Assembly: GCF_011762185.1 (NCBI RefSeq)
Contig: NZ_JAASQJ010000008.1
Span: 1-40,714 of the forward strand
Length of the DNA: 40,714 nucleotides
From: Dyadobacter arcticus
Lineage (GTDB): Bacteria > Bacteroidota > Bacteroidia > Cytophagales > Spirosomataceae
Direction of reading: 5' to 3'
A program made the translations under genes and the position numbers. Numbering within the stretch: position 1 is the stretch's first letter; each line of letters begins with the position of its first letter. The notes below the pieces were generated by a model. That model was not told where the DNA came from. It worked only from the letters and a program-made list of their open reading frames with translations, and did no database searches. This document shows positions 7,718 through 15,130 of the stretch, in pieces.

Positions 7718-7930
7718 ATGACAGACCTAAACAACCTTTTAAATAGCATAATTACTATTGATACAAATGCTAAATCGAATTTATTAAAGGCTTTTAAAGC
7801 AAAAACTTATTACAAAGGAGAGTTTTTGCTTTAAAGCTGATAAAGTGCGCCAGCATTTCTATTTTATTCAGTCAGGCCCGGTAAAATCAATCATCTACAA
7901 TGATGATAAGGAATTTATTATGACCTTTTT
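7718..7930 (+). pseudogene. 5' part of a Crp/Fnr gene split by IS21
   Basis: ATG at 7718 begins MTDLNNLLNSIITIDTNAKS and reads to KGEFLL. One extra T near 7830 then throws the frame to a stop. In the shifted frame it continues KADKVRQHFYFIQSGPVKS and DDKEFIMTFF, a cyclic-nucleotide-binding-like barrel, until the IS21 element begins at 7931. The rest of the gene resumes at 10630. It carries two independent lesions, a frameshift and an insertion, so it was probably already dead or is long dead. Confidence 0.88.
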
Positions 7931-8047
7931 TAGATATTCCTGCGAAAGTACTCCAGTGTTCCTGGGCAAAAGACGCCATTAATTCCTGAGCAAAGTACGC
8001 CACCCAAAAGTGGCTTAATGGCACTGAGCGAGAGTGATAATTTAAAC

Positions 8048-8779
8048 TTACTGATTTTTTCTTTTTCTCAGTGATTTTCCAGTTAAGGCAATTCTATGAG
8101 CGGATGCTGAGAGCCGGTCCATGATCGCATCTGCGAGCGTTGGCTCGTCTATGAAGTTGTACCAGTTGTCCACTGGAAGTTGCGAGGTTATGATTGTAGA
8201 ACCATTGCCGTAGCGGTCTTCCAGTATATCCAGCAGGGCGATCCTAGCATCGTTGGTCAGTTGCTTTAACCCAAAGTCGTCCAGGATCAACAGTTTGTTT
8301 GCTGATATCGCCCTGATCCATTTCAGATAGGTGCCGTCAAGCCGGGCTTGCGCCAGGGCGTCCAGGAATTTGTTCATCCCGAAGTACTGGGTCCGTAATC
8401 CCAGCAGACAAGCACTACGGCCCAAGGCGCAGGCCAAAAAGCTCTTGCCACAGCCGGTAGCACCCGTTATCAAGATATTCTCTCCCTTTTCGATGAACAT
8501 TCCGTCTGACAGCCTCAGAACTTGTTCCCTTATAATCCCTCTGTCGGGTGTGCACAGGATGTCTTCCGGCAGGGCATTGTAGCGGAGTTTGCTGGCCTTC
8601 AGGTATTTTGAGGTTTTTGCATGTTGCCGATATTCGACTTCGGCTTGTGTGATGACGCCAACCAGGGAGTGTACATCGACCAGTTCGTGGACAGGTAATG
8701 AGAGAACGGCCTCATAGCGTTTTGCCATGCCGGCCAGTTTGAGCAACCTTAATAGGTCCAGGGTGTTTTGTGTATTCAT
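8048..8779 (-). CDS. istB: IS21-family helper ATPase IstB
   Basis: A 243-residue AAA+ ATPase that assists transposase IstA in target selection. Walker A is GATGCGKS (about residues 105-112) and Walker B is KLLILDDFG. The C-terminal sensor region includes GSTIITSQLP and DAIMDRLSASAHRIAL, both standard in IstB. It lies 25 bp downstream of istA on the same strand. It appears complete, with ATG start and a basic tail SLRKRKNQ. Confidence 0.95.
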   Translation of the reverse strand: MNTQNTLDLLRLLKLAGMAKRYEAVLSLPVHELVDVHSLVGVITQAEVEYRQHAKTSKYLKASKLRYNALPEDILCTPDRGIIREQVLRLSDGMFIEKGENILITGATGCGKSFLACALGRSACLLGLRTQYFGMNKFLDALAQARLDGTYLKWIRAISANKLLILDDFGLKQLTNDARIALLDILEDRYGNGSTIITSQLPVDNWYNFIDEPTLADAIMDRLSASAHRIALTGKSLRKRKNQ

Positions 8780-8804
8780 TTTGAACAGGTTATAGTGATA
8801 ATAA

Positions 8805-10373
8805 TTATTCTTGATAGGCTTCGGGCCCTCTTAGATTAGGGTGCTCAGGGATACGGTATTCCTTACTTTCCAGGTCCTGGATCAGGTCCATATTATGGTC
8901 CAGGATGTTTTTTACAGCGATGTAACTGAACTTATAACCCGTTAAAGCGCGCTTACAGGCATTTTCCATCCGGACGGCCCCATAGGATTTGATCAGTCTT
9001 AACAGGCCTAGACAGGAAGTATAGGACTGGTCGATGATTAGTTTGCTATCCATGACCTTTTTGAAGAACTCGTAGGTGCAGGGACCGTTCTCGCTGGCTT
9101 TTCTCAGGTAGTATTCCGGGTCCCAGCCCTGTTGCCTGGACACAACCTGATGTGCCTGCGGCATATGCTCTTTCAAAGTGGTATATCCATGGCTCCGATA
9201 ATTCCTGCTGTGCAAGGCAATCCGCTGGTTATCATGGTAAATCTCAACAGTGTCTTCGCAATAAGCAATCCGCACCTCTTTGCCAATGTAGCGGAACGGG
9301 ACGCTATAAAAGTGCCAGTCTTCACCGATGACCACATGATAGTTCTTTTGGACTTTGGCTTTGGTGTAGTGCCGGACTTGATAGGGTGATTCCGGTAAAG
9401 GTTGAAGCTGCGGGGCTTCCTGGGCAGTAAATAATTCCAGGCGGCTGAACGTCTTTTTCTGGAAGTTCATCTGGTGATGCAATGCCAGCTTCTCTTTAAT
9501 GGCTGCATTGAGGCTAGCCAAATTATGGAAGGTGTCGTTACGTAAGTGGGCGTAAATACGGCGGTAGGTGATTTTAACAAAATTCTCCACGGCCGCCTTG
9601 TCCTTGGGTTTATGTGGGCGGGCAGCGTAAAGGGCAATATGGTTGTGGCTGGCCCATTGTTCCAGCATATCAGTAAAGGTGGGCTCGTAACGCGAGCTAC
9701 GCGATACCCACTGTTTCATATTATCGGATTTGGCCCCTAATGGTACACCGCCAAAATAGGCCAATGCGTTGTTCAATGCCTTCACGACCTGGGCTAGTTT
9801 CATGTTCGGCAAGGCTTCTACATATCCGTATCCGCTAGAAGGCAATACAGCCACGAAGACAGGGCATGCGATCAGCTCACCGCTTGAAGTATCCACAAAA
9901 TATAGAGGGTCGCCAGCAAAATCCACCTGCATCATCTTTGCCGGATGGTGCTCAAAATGCATGGAGGCCTGGGCAATTTTGAGATGTTCCTGTAAAAGTT
10001 TGCAGAACCTAGAGTACTGAAGGCCCCCTGGATTTTCCCTGATATATTCCTCCCACAGAAGTAACCGGGTAACACCGGTATCTTTCAATTCATGCGCAAA
10101 ATAGTCGATCTGACCATAGAACTGGGCTTTCCTGGGGTCAGTATCCTCTGGTATGCTAGCACGCTCAACGTTGATCAGGCGTTCCAGTTCTTGGTCTTTG
10201 ACAAGCAGAAGCTGTTGAAACCCAAGGCCCGTTTGCAGGAATTTCTGCTGGTAAAGCCCAATGGTCTTCCTTGATATTTTTACTTCTTTTTCGATGTTGC
10301 GAATCGATACCCCTCGCTCCAGGAAAATAAGTATCTGTCGTAATTTATGCATGCTCAGGAGTCTATTGGCCAT
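8805..10373 (-). CDS. istA: IS21-family transposase IstA
   Basis: The DDE transposase of the element, about 522 residues from the ATG at 10373 (MANRLLSMHKLRQI). A further 10 codons upstream are open from a TTG at 10403. I prefer the ATG because it matches the usual IstA beginning. An N-terminal HTH (GVSIRNIEKEVKISRKTIGLY) is followed by the rve core with QVDFAGDPLYF (first D), AKSDNMKQWV (second D) and KPKDKAAVENFVKITYRRI (E). The C-terminal beta-barrel region follows. It is uninterrupted, so the element is potentially active. Confidence 0.94.
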   Translation of the reverse strand: MANRLLSMHKLRQILIFLERGVSIRNIEKEVKISRKTIGLYQQKFLQTGLGFQQLLLVKDQELERLINVERASIPEDTDPRKAQFYGQIDYFAHELKDTGVTRLLLWEEYIRENPGGLQYSRFCKLLQEHLKIAQASMHFEHHPAKMMQVDFAGDPLYFVDTSSGELIACPVFVAVLPSSGYGYVEALPNMKLAQVVKALNNALAYFGGVPLGAKSDNMKQWVSRSSRYEPTFTDMLEQWASHNHIALYAARPHKPKDKAAVENFVKITYRRIYAHLRNDTFHNLASLNAAIKEKLALHHQMNFQKKTFSRLELFTAQEAPQLQPLPESPYQVRHYTKAKVQKNYHVVIGEDWHFYSVPFRYIGKEVRIAYCEDTVEIYHDNQRIALHSRNYRSHGYTTLKEHMPQAHQVVSRQQGWDPEYYLRKASENGPCTYEFFKKVMDSKLIIDQSYTSCLGLLRLIKSYGAVRMENACKRALTGYKFSYIAVKNILDHNMDLIQDLESKEYRIPEHPNLRGPEAYQE

Positions 10374-10434
10374 TCCATAAGGGGTTAGGTAACACCTAAA
10401 CAATATGGTAATGGGCGGTTAAACTCTCTGCTCA

Positions 10435-10624
10435 GTGGCGTACTTTGCCAAGGAATAAGTGGCGTACTTTCACGAGGAATCTATGCTTTTACAGGTTTTT
10501 CAACCAGAAATCCATACATAAACTCCTGTCAAAATCCGACACTTTTCAGCAAACCAGTGGCGTCCTTTGCGCAGGAATAAATGGCGTCATTTCAGAGGAA
10601 TCGTGGAGTACTTTGGAGAGGAAT
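10435..10624 (-). repeat. Multiple terminal repeats of the IS21 right end
   Basis: Five copies of a GTGGCGTACTTT-N4/5-GGAAT-like unit lie at 10435-10456, 10459-10480, 10557-10578, 10581-10601 and 10603-10624, in one orientation, grouped two and three. The left end has inverse counterparts. They are probable transposase binding sites. Confidence 0.85.
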
Positions 10625-10629
10625 ATCCA

Positions 10630-10987
10630 CTTTTTTAAAGAAAATATCATTTTTACAGAGTTCAGCAGTTACATCACTCAAAAACCATCGAAATACATGC
10701 TTATTGCCTTAGAAAATACCGAAATATTGCAAATTCATAGAGACGATGTGCTTACTCCTTGTAAAAAACATCATTCTATTGAAGCGCTTTTTAGTAAACT
10801 GTTCTCTTTCGGAACTTTAGGGATGATGAAAAGAATAAGTGAGATGCTGGAAGAAAATGCCAGGGAACGCTATAATATATTCGTTACCGAAAGTAATGGC
10901 TTGCTTCAAAGAATACGTCTTGGAGACATTGCAAACTATCTTGGAATAACGCAGGTGTCTCTGAGCAGAATTCGGAGTGGAAAATGA
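10630..10987 (+). pseudogene. 3' part of the IS21-split Crp/Fnr gene
   Basis: From the target duplication the frame reads FFKENIIFTEFSSYITQ, continues through MLIALENTEILQIHRDDV, and ends with the winged-helix segment RLGDIANYLGITQVSLSRIR. This is the C-terminal two thirds of a Crp/Fnr regulator and continues the fragment at 7718-7930. A longer open frame starts at 10445 within the IS end, but its first 60 residues are translated IS terminal repeats and are not native. Confidence 0.9.
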
Positions 10988-11106
10988 TTTTTTATCATTT
11001 GTAAAAATATAATAAAATTATTCTTGGTAAAATTGCGTCATTATGCAGATACTATAAAAATGGCGCAGGCAGAAGCAAAGCAATCATCAAAACTAAAAAA
11101 CAATTC

Positions 11107-11552
11107 AAAGAGGAGTCTGGTAGCATACTGGATAATTACAGGGCTCATATCATTGGTATTCCCTAATGAAGGAATTAATGATATTTTGAAGCAAACCCTT
11201 ATTTCGCTTTATTAATAAAAATGGGATATCCGGGCTACGTTTCCGTTATTCTAGGTGTTTGGAAAACACTCGGGGTTGTTGTATTGCTAATCCCAGGATT
11301 TAATTTATTAAAAGAATGGACATTACCTGGGTTTTATTCTTAGCCTGGACTAGCTATTATCTGTTTGGACAAGATATAAAGTCGAGTTTACTCATTTATA
11401 TTCAACAAATGCTCGGGATTTCGATTGCCATCGTCATTATTTGTTATGGAAACTATCTTGAGCGGAAGTTCGGCCCATTATTGTTTCATTGTTCCGTAAC
11501 AGTCATCATGGTTGGGGTATATTTTACTTGTCAAAATTTTCTGCCTCTATAA
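11107..11552 (+). pseudogene. Decayed DoxX-family membrane protein gene
   Basis: The DNA encodes DoxX-like segments in changing frames. KRSLVAYWIITGLISLVFPN leads to NDILKQ; then, after a shift near 11195, MGYPGYVSVILGVWKTLG and VVLLIPGFNLLKEW; and after another shift near 11325-11340, AWTSYYLFGQDIKSSLL to the end. The order and helix pattern match the intact DoxX at 13054-13440 (compare FLGVARLLGLIAVVNPKYP and LKEWAYAG). At least two frameshifts make it non-functional. It is the second of two DoxX copies within 2.5 kb. Confidence 0.78.
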
Positions 11553-12515
11553 CTTATTATATTTATTTCGATACTCGAAAGGCGTTAATCCGGCTATTTT
11601 GAGAAACAGCTCCCTGAAGGCATTAGTATCCGTATAACCCACCTCAAACATCACTTCGTTTACTGTTTTTCGACCCGCCTCAAGTAGCTTTTTTGCAACT
11701 TCGATCTTTACCCTTTGAATATATTCAATAATTGCATTGTTAGTTGCCTTTCTAAATCTTCTTTCAAAAGTCCGTCTACCGATATTAACCAAACTTGACA
11801 ATACTTCCACGGTCATTTTTTCACCATAATTCAATTCTATGAATTCTTGAACGGTAAGAACCTCTTTATCCTTATGTTCCTTTTGTCCGTTGAAAATGGC
11901 ATACTGCGACTGACTATTTCTGCTTATATCTAAGGCGAAATATTTTGAAGCCCATACCGCTGTTGCTTTGTCAGTATATTTCTCAACAAGATGCAAAAGC
12001 AAGTTCCAATAAGACGTAGAACCACCACTCGTATAAATTCCATTTTGCTCGGTGAGTATTTTGTATTCAACAAGTTTAACGTTAGGAAAATACGCTCTGA
12101 ATTCATTCGCATAATGCCAGTGCGTAGCACAATAATTTTCCTTCAACAACCCAGTGGAAGCCAACAGAAAAGACCCTGTACAGAGGCTTGCGATTTCGGA
12201 ACCCTTCAAATAATTGCTGATAATCCAGGGGTTAAATCTTAAATTAAAAGTTAAAAGAGGGATAATTTCTTCATCGATTGAGGGGATTAAAATCAAATCA
12301 GGTCGAGCTATATCTCCTATCATGGCATCGGTTTTTATCACATATTGGCCACCTCCCAAACTTACTTCCCTGGTGAGGCCAACTAATTTAACATTAAACA
12401 TCGCTTGCTTGCCCTGCTGTCGGAGATGCTCGTTTACCCTTGAAAACATCTGTCTTGCATCTTCCACAGAGGATATCAGAGCTTTATGAGGAATAATAAG
12501 CGAGATCTCTTTCAC
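11547..12515 (-). CDS. GlxA-type AraC-family transcriptional regulator
   Basis: A 322-residue regulator. Residues about 1-190 form a DJ-1/PfpI-like domain, including DLILIPSIDEE and the nucleophile-elbow region EIASLCTGSFLLASTGLL, then CATHWHYANEFRAYFP. Residues about 220-320 are an AraC double HTH, with GRRTFERRFRKATNNAIIEY and EVGYTDTNAFRELFLKIAGLTPFEYR. It is transcribed divergently from the VOC-DoxX pair at 12622, which it may control. Its 3' end overlaps the tail of the DoxX remnant by a few bases. Confidence 0.92.
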   Translation of the reverse strand: MKEISLIIPHKALISSVEDARQMFSRVNEHLRQQGKQAMFNVKLVGLTREVSLGGGQYVIKTDAMIGDIARPDLILIPSIDEEIIPLLTFNLRFNPWIISNYLKGSEIASLCTGSFLLASTGLLKENYCATHWHYANEFRAYFPNVKLVEYKILTEQNGIYTSGGSTSYWNLLLHLVEKYTDKATAVWASKYFALDISRNSQSQYAIFNGQKEHKDKEVLTVQEFIELNYGEKMTVEVLSSLVNIGRRTFERRFRKATNNAIIEYIQRVKIEVAKKLLEAGRKTVNEVMFEVGYTDTNAFRELFLKIAGLTPFEYRNKYNKL

Positions 12516-12593
12516 ATAGCAAATATATCAATTTTGTCGCAATCGCCATGTTAGTTTGACGTAATTGCATGGCCCCCAGGATTTTTCTGTATC

Positions 12594-12601
12594 TACCTTT
12601 G
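12594..12601 (+). promoter_or_regulatory. Candidate -7 promoter element for the VOC-DoxX pair
   Basis: TACCTTTG fits the Bacteroidota -7 consensus TAnnTTTG and lies 20 bases before the ATG at 12622. No convincing -33 element is seen at the usual spacing, so this is tentative. Confidence 0.35.
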
Positions 12602-12621
12602 TAGAGTAAAACAACAATTAT

Positions 12622-13047
12622 ATGATAACGATCAATCCTTATGTAAACTTTAGGGGCAACACAGAAGAAGCGATGCTCTTTTACAAATCAATTTTCGGTA
12701 GTGATTTCACTCTCATCCAAAGATTTAAAGATATGCCCGGAGGAGACAAAATCTCTGAAGAAGACCAGCAAAAGATAATGCATATGTCTCTTCCGATGGG
12801 TACTACCACACATCTATTAGCATCAGACGTGTTGGAATCTATGGGGCAGACAATGGATATGGGTACGAATATCACCCTTACTGTAGTTACGGAATCTGAG
12901 AAAGAGGCGGATAAGTTTTTCAACGGACTATCTCAGGAAGGCCAGGTAACCATGGCAATGAATAAAGCTTTCTGGGGTGATTATGTCGGTATGCTCACTG
13001 ATAAATTTGGTATTCAATGGATGATAACTCATAGCCCTAACAAATAA
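12622..13047 (+). CDS. PhnB-like VOC-family protein
   Basis: A 141-residue protein of the PhnB-like branch of the VOC superfamily (historically 3-demethylubiquinone-9 3-methyltransferase-like). Diagnostic parts are INPYVNFRGNTEEAMLFYKS at the front, HMSLPMGTTTHLLASD in the middle, and EGQVTMAMNKAFWGDYVGML with DKFGIQWMI at the end. No enzymatic activity can be assigned. It is followed after 6 bp by a DoxX gene, a common pairing, and divergent from an AraC/GlxA regulator. Confidence 0.88.
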   Translation: MITINPYVNFRGNTEEAMLFYKSIFGSDFTLIQRFKDMPGGDKISEEDQQKIMHMSLPMGTTTHLLASDVLESMGQTMDMGTNITLTVVTESEKEADKFFNGLSQEGQVTMAMNKAFWGDYVGMLTDKFGIQWMITHSPNK

Positions 13048-13053
13048 AAGCAA

Positions 13054-13440
13054 GTGAAAAAAGTCAAAGTATATTATTGGATTTGCACCGGCATTTTAAT
13101 TCCTGCCTTAGGCATTGGTTCGGTGTACGGGATTGTATCACACCCTGCTTCTCTTAAGCAATTAACAGATATCGACTTTCCGACCTATCTGGCTCCCTTT
13201 CTAGGGGTGGCCCGTCTCCTTGGACTTATTGCTGTGGTTAACCCCAAATATCCCCGGCTGAAAGAATGGGCCTATGCAGGTTTGACATTTGATATCATAG
13301 GTGCGATTTATTCTCAAATTGCTACAGAACAACCTTTTACTGATTTACTTTTTCCCTTGTTGGCGATTTTCTTGCTAAGTGGCTCTTATCTATTATACCA
13401 TAAGAAATTACAATATACAAGGGGTATTCGGTCTGCTTGA
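13054..13440 (+). CDS. DoxX-family membrane protein
   Basis: A 128-residue inner-membrane protein with four helices (about residues 5-25, 45-63, 70-90, 98-118). The hallmark FLGVARLLGLIAVVNPKYPRLKEWAYAGLTFDIIGA is visible in pieces. It starts with GTG 6 bp after the VOC stop. DoxX proteins are linked to thiosulfate or thiol-redox metabolism in some organisms; the role here is unknown. The last residues (QYTRGIRSA) run into a Tn3 transposase remnant, so the natural C-terminus may have been replaced when that element inserted. Confidence 0.82.
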   Translation: MKKVKVYYWICTGILIPALGIGSVYGIVSHPASLKQLTDIDFPTYLAPFLGVARLLGLIAVVNPKYPRLKEWAYAGLTFDIIGAIYSQIATEQPFTDLLFPLLAIFLLSGSYLLYHKKLQYTRGIRSA

Positions 13441-13664
13441 ATGTTCTGACAAATTTGGTTGTGGTTTGGAATACGGTATATACTCAGGAAGTACTTAAAA
13501 AACATCAGGCGGATGGCCATACGGTCGATGAAAATGATCGCCCGGCGACCCGGTTTGAGCATCTTTCTCCGGCCAGGTTTGCACATATTAACCGGTTAGG
13601 CAGATATACTTTTCAAAAAGTAGGGCAATTTAAGGATAACGGCTTACGCCCGTTGAGAACGTAA
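13437..13664 (+). pseudogene. C-terminal fragment of a Tn3-family transposase (TnpA)
   Basis: The frame reads CLNVLTNLVVVWNTVYTQEV, then HLSPARFAHINRLGRYTF and ends KDNGLRPLRT. These are the last ~75 residues of Tn3-family TnpA (typically ~1000 residues): the LN-x-x-TN-x-x-x-x-WNT-x-Y and LSP-x-x-x-x-HIN motifs. Everything upstream is missing and replaced by the DoxX gene. There is no start codon of its own. A 38-bp Tn3-type terminal repeat follows 5 bp after the stop. Confidence 0.88.
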
Positions 13665-13668
13665 ATCA

Positions 13669-13706
13669 CTTAACGCTATTTTTTGTCCATTTACTAAAAG
13701 AACCCC
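13669..13706 (-). repeat. 38-bp Tn3-family terminal inverted repeat
   Basis: The sequence starts CTTAACG and ends AACCCC exactly 38 bp later, as in the classical Tn3 repeat (inverse form begins GGGG and ends CGTTAAG). It lies directly behind the tnpA fragment, where the transposase-side end of a Tn3 element belongs. No partner repeat was found in the window. Confidence 0.75.
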
Positions 13707-13810
13707 TGTTAGATGTCACTGTTCCGATGAAGGTAAGCAAGGATGGGTAGATTTGAAAGACAATCTCACAAACCCACCAATCCTGATACTGTATTTTATG
13801 ACCGTATTAG

Positions 13811-13848
13811 CTCGCACAATGAATCAGATTTCGGACGTTAAATGAGAC
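13811..13848 (+). repeat. Dispersed inverted-end repeat, copy B (right half)
   Basis: CTCGCAC...TTTCGGACGTTAAATGAGAC matches the right half of copy D (GTCGCACCGATCGGACGTT, then TTATGAGAC). The left half is missing or unrecognisable. Confidence 0.6.
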
Positions 13849-13875
13849 AAGCTGATTGAGTTAGCGCATCATGGT

Positions 13876-14154
13876 CTAAACCCTTCCGTGCATCAAACAA
13901 ACTCCTAGCCAGAGAAAAACTATTAACCAGGTGACCCGAGTTTTGCTGCGCTTCGACCAGTTCCTAATTGCGAGATAGAGAATTGCTTCAACTGCCAGAG
14001 ATGCTGCACCGGCTAGCATATAATATCGAAGTGGTAGTCTTTCAGTTGGGACATTGCCTTTGACCAAAACACAAAATATAGAGAACAAGAAACTTCCGAT
14101 GATCATAAACCGCCATAAGTCTTTTTGGATGGCGTTACGAATAGTCTCATTCAT
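13876..14154 (-). CDS. Small predicted membrane protein, unknown
   Basis: A 92-residue frame with ATG start. It has three hydrophobic stretches (about residues 15-32, 44-62, 75-88) separated by basic loops (NWSKRSKTR), as expected of a small inner-membrane protein. I do not recognise a family. It lies alone on the minus strand between two copies of the dispersed repeat. The reading frame is plausible but could be a chance or truncated frame. Confidence 0.45.
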   Translation of the reverse strand: MNETIRNAIQKDLWRFMIIGSFLFSIFCVLVKGNVPTERLPLRYYMLAGAASLAVEAILYLAIRNWSKRSKTRVTWLIVFLWLGVCLMHGRV

Positions 14155-14253
14155 GAGATCTAGAATAACAAATACCGATGCTTATTACTGCTAATATCAA
14201 AGAAAGCTTTTTGGCATTGAAAATGCAATAGCATTAGCCGATGTTGTGGTAGT

Positions 14254-14332
14254 GTATCATAAAACCCTCGAACGTGAGATAGCTCCCTTAGTCATTTAGT
14301 TTAAAAGCTCGCCAAATCAGTCATTTTGAGTG
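14254..14332 (+). repeat. Dispersed inverted-end repeat, copy C
   Basis: The left end TATCATAAAACCCTCGAACG, followed by TGAGA, is nearly identical to copies D and E. The interior TTTAAAAGCTCGCCAAATCA parallels copy D. The right end (GTCATTTTGAGTGCC) has diverged. It lies upstream of the Crp/Fnr gene at 14427. Confidence 0.65.
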
Positions 14333-14426
14333 CCAATCCTTTTTGAGTCATTTATTCTTCATCATTTTTCCATGGTTATTGATGTAAACAAATTACTTTA
14401 CGGATTATCATAAAATAGTCTCTTGC

Positions 14427-15017
14427 ATGGAAGAGTTTTCATCGATACTTGATCACATTGCTCCCCACATAAGACTTAATGAGGCGGAGAAGGAGTTGTT
14501 TCTGTCGGTACTCAGGATTAATAAAGTGAAGCGAAAACAATTTGTAGAGCAACCTGGCTTTGTATCAAGATATCGCACCTTTGTAGTGAGCGGGTCACTC
14601 AGAGCTTTTTTTATTGGTATTGATGGACAGGAACATACCATCTCACTAGCCGTGGAAGGGGCAATGATCGGAGATCCAGGAAGTTTTTTATACAAAGAAC
14701 CTGCGACGTTATTTGTAGAAGCGATTGAGGATAGTACGCTCATCCAGTGGAGTTATGAGAGTGAACAATTATTGTTGAAAGAAATACCGCACTTCGCCCT
14801 TACGATGATGCAAAGGGCCCAGCAGATAGCAGTTGCAATACAGCGGCGGGTCATATCACAGTTAAGCTTGTCAGCAGAAGAACGATATGCAGAATTTGCT
14901 AAGAATAACCCGGAGCTCGTGCAACGGATTCCGCTTTACATTATCGCGTCTTATTTAGGCATGACTCGGGAATTTTTGTCTAAAATCCGAAATCAAAAAA
15001 TTGCGACAAAAAAGTGA
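14427..15017 (+). CDS. Crp/Fnr-family transcriptional regulator
   Basis: A 196-residue regulator. The N-terminal sensor barrel (about residues 20-125) includes QFVEQPGFVSRYRTFVVSGS and LRAFFIGIDGQEHTISLAVE. A short C-terminal winged helix reads IPLYIIASYLGMTREFLSKI. No Fnr cysteine cluster is present. A perfect TGTGA-N6-TCACA site lies 11 bp after its stop, upstream of the SDR gene at 15131, making it the prime candidate regulator of that operon. Confidence 0.9.
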   Translation: MEEFSSILDHIAPHIRLNEAEKELFLSVLRINKVKRKQFVEQPGFVSRYRTFVVSGSLRAFFIGIDGQEHTISLAVEGAMIGDPGSFLYKEPATLFVEAIEDSTLIQWSYESEQLLLKEIPHFALTMMQRAQQIAVAIQRRVISQLSLSAEERYAEFAKNNPELVQRIPLYIIASYLGMTREFLSKIRNQKIATKK

Positions 15018-15027
15018 ACAACCTGTA

Positions 15028-15043
15028 TGTGAACTAATTCACA
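15028..15043. promoter_or_regulatory. Perfect CRP-type operator, TGTGA-N6-TCACA
   Basis: TGTGAACTAATTCACA has perfectly inverted outer arms TGTGAA/TTCACA and equals the enteric CRP consensus arms. It sits between the Crp/Fnr gene (stop 15017) and the SDR gene (start 15131). It lies about 45-60 bp upstream of a TAnnTTTG element, where an activator would sit. Confidence 0.65.
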
Positions 15044-15087
15044 CACATTTGGTATTCTACTTCACATTTTCTTTCGATAGTCAAACT

Positions 15088-15095
15088 TAGTTTTG
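15088..15095 (+). promoter_or_regulatory. Candidate -7 element for the SDR-ABM operon
   Basis: TAGTTTTG fits TAnnTTTG, 35 bases before the ATG at 15131. The -33 position is poor (no clean TTTG at the usual 19-bp spacing), which fits a promoter that needs an activator bound upstream. Confidence 0.45.
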
Positions 15096-15130
15096 TGTGG
15101 TTCAATTAGGCCATTAAAAACTGAGAAAAC

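Larger units (their letters stand above)
7931..10629 (-). mobile_element. IS21-family insertion sequence
   Basis: About 2.7 kb with istA and istB on the minus strand. Its tips are TAGATATTCC (left) and GGAATATCCA (right), imperfect inverses of each other. CTTTTT is duplicated on both sides (7925-7930 and 10630-10635). The ends carry several copies of a 21-22 bp unit, as known for IS21: three on the left within 7935-8002, five on the right. Removing the element and one CTTTTT rejoins a Crp/Fnr reading frame exactly (EFIMTFF to KENIIF), which fixes the boundaries. Confidence 0.93.

Noticed and set aside
10445..10987. One 180-residue gene starting inside the IS21 right end
   Set aside because: The first ~60 residues are translated IS terminal repeats; only the part from 10630 is Crp/Fnr, and it continues the fragment at 7718.
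12520..12527. TATATTTG on the minus strand as promoter of the GlxA/AraC gene
   Set aside because: It lies only 5 bases before the chosen ATG, so transcription would start inside the codon; either chance or the start is further down, and nothing supports the latter.
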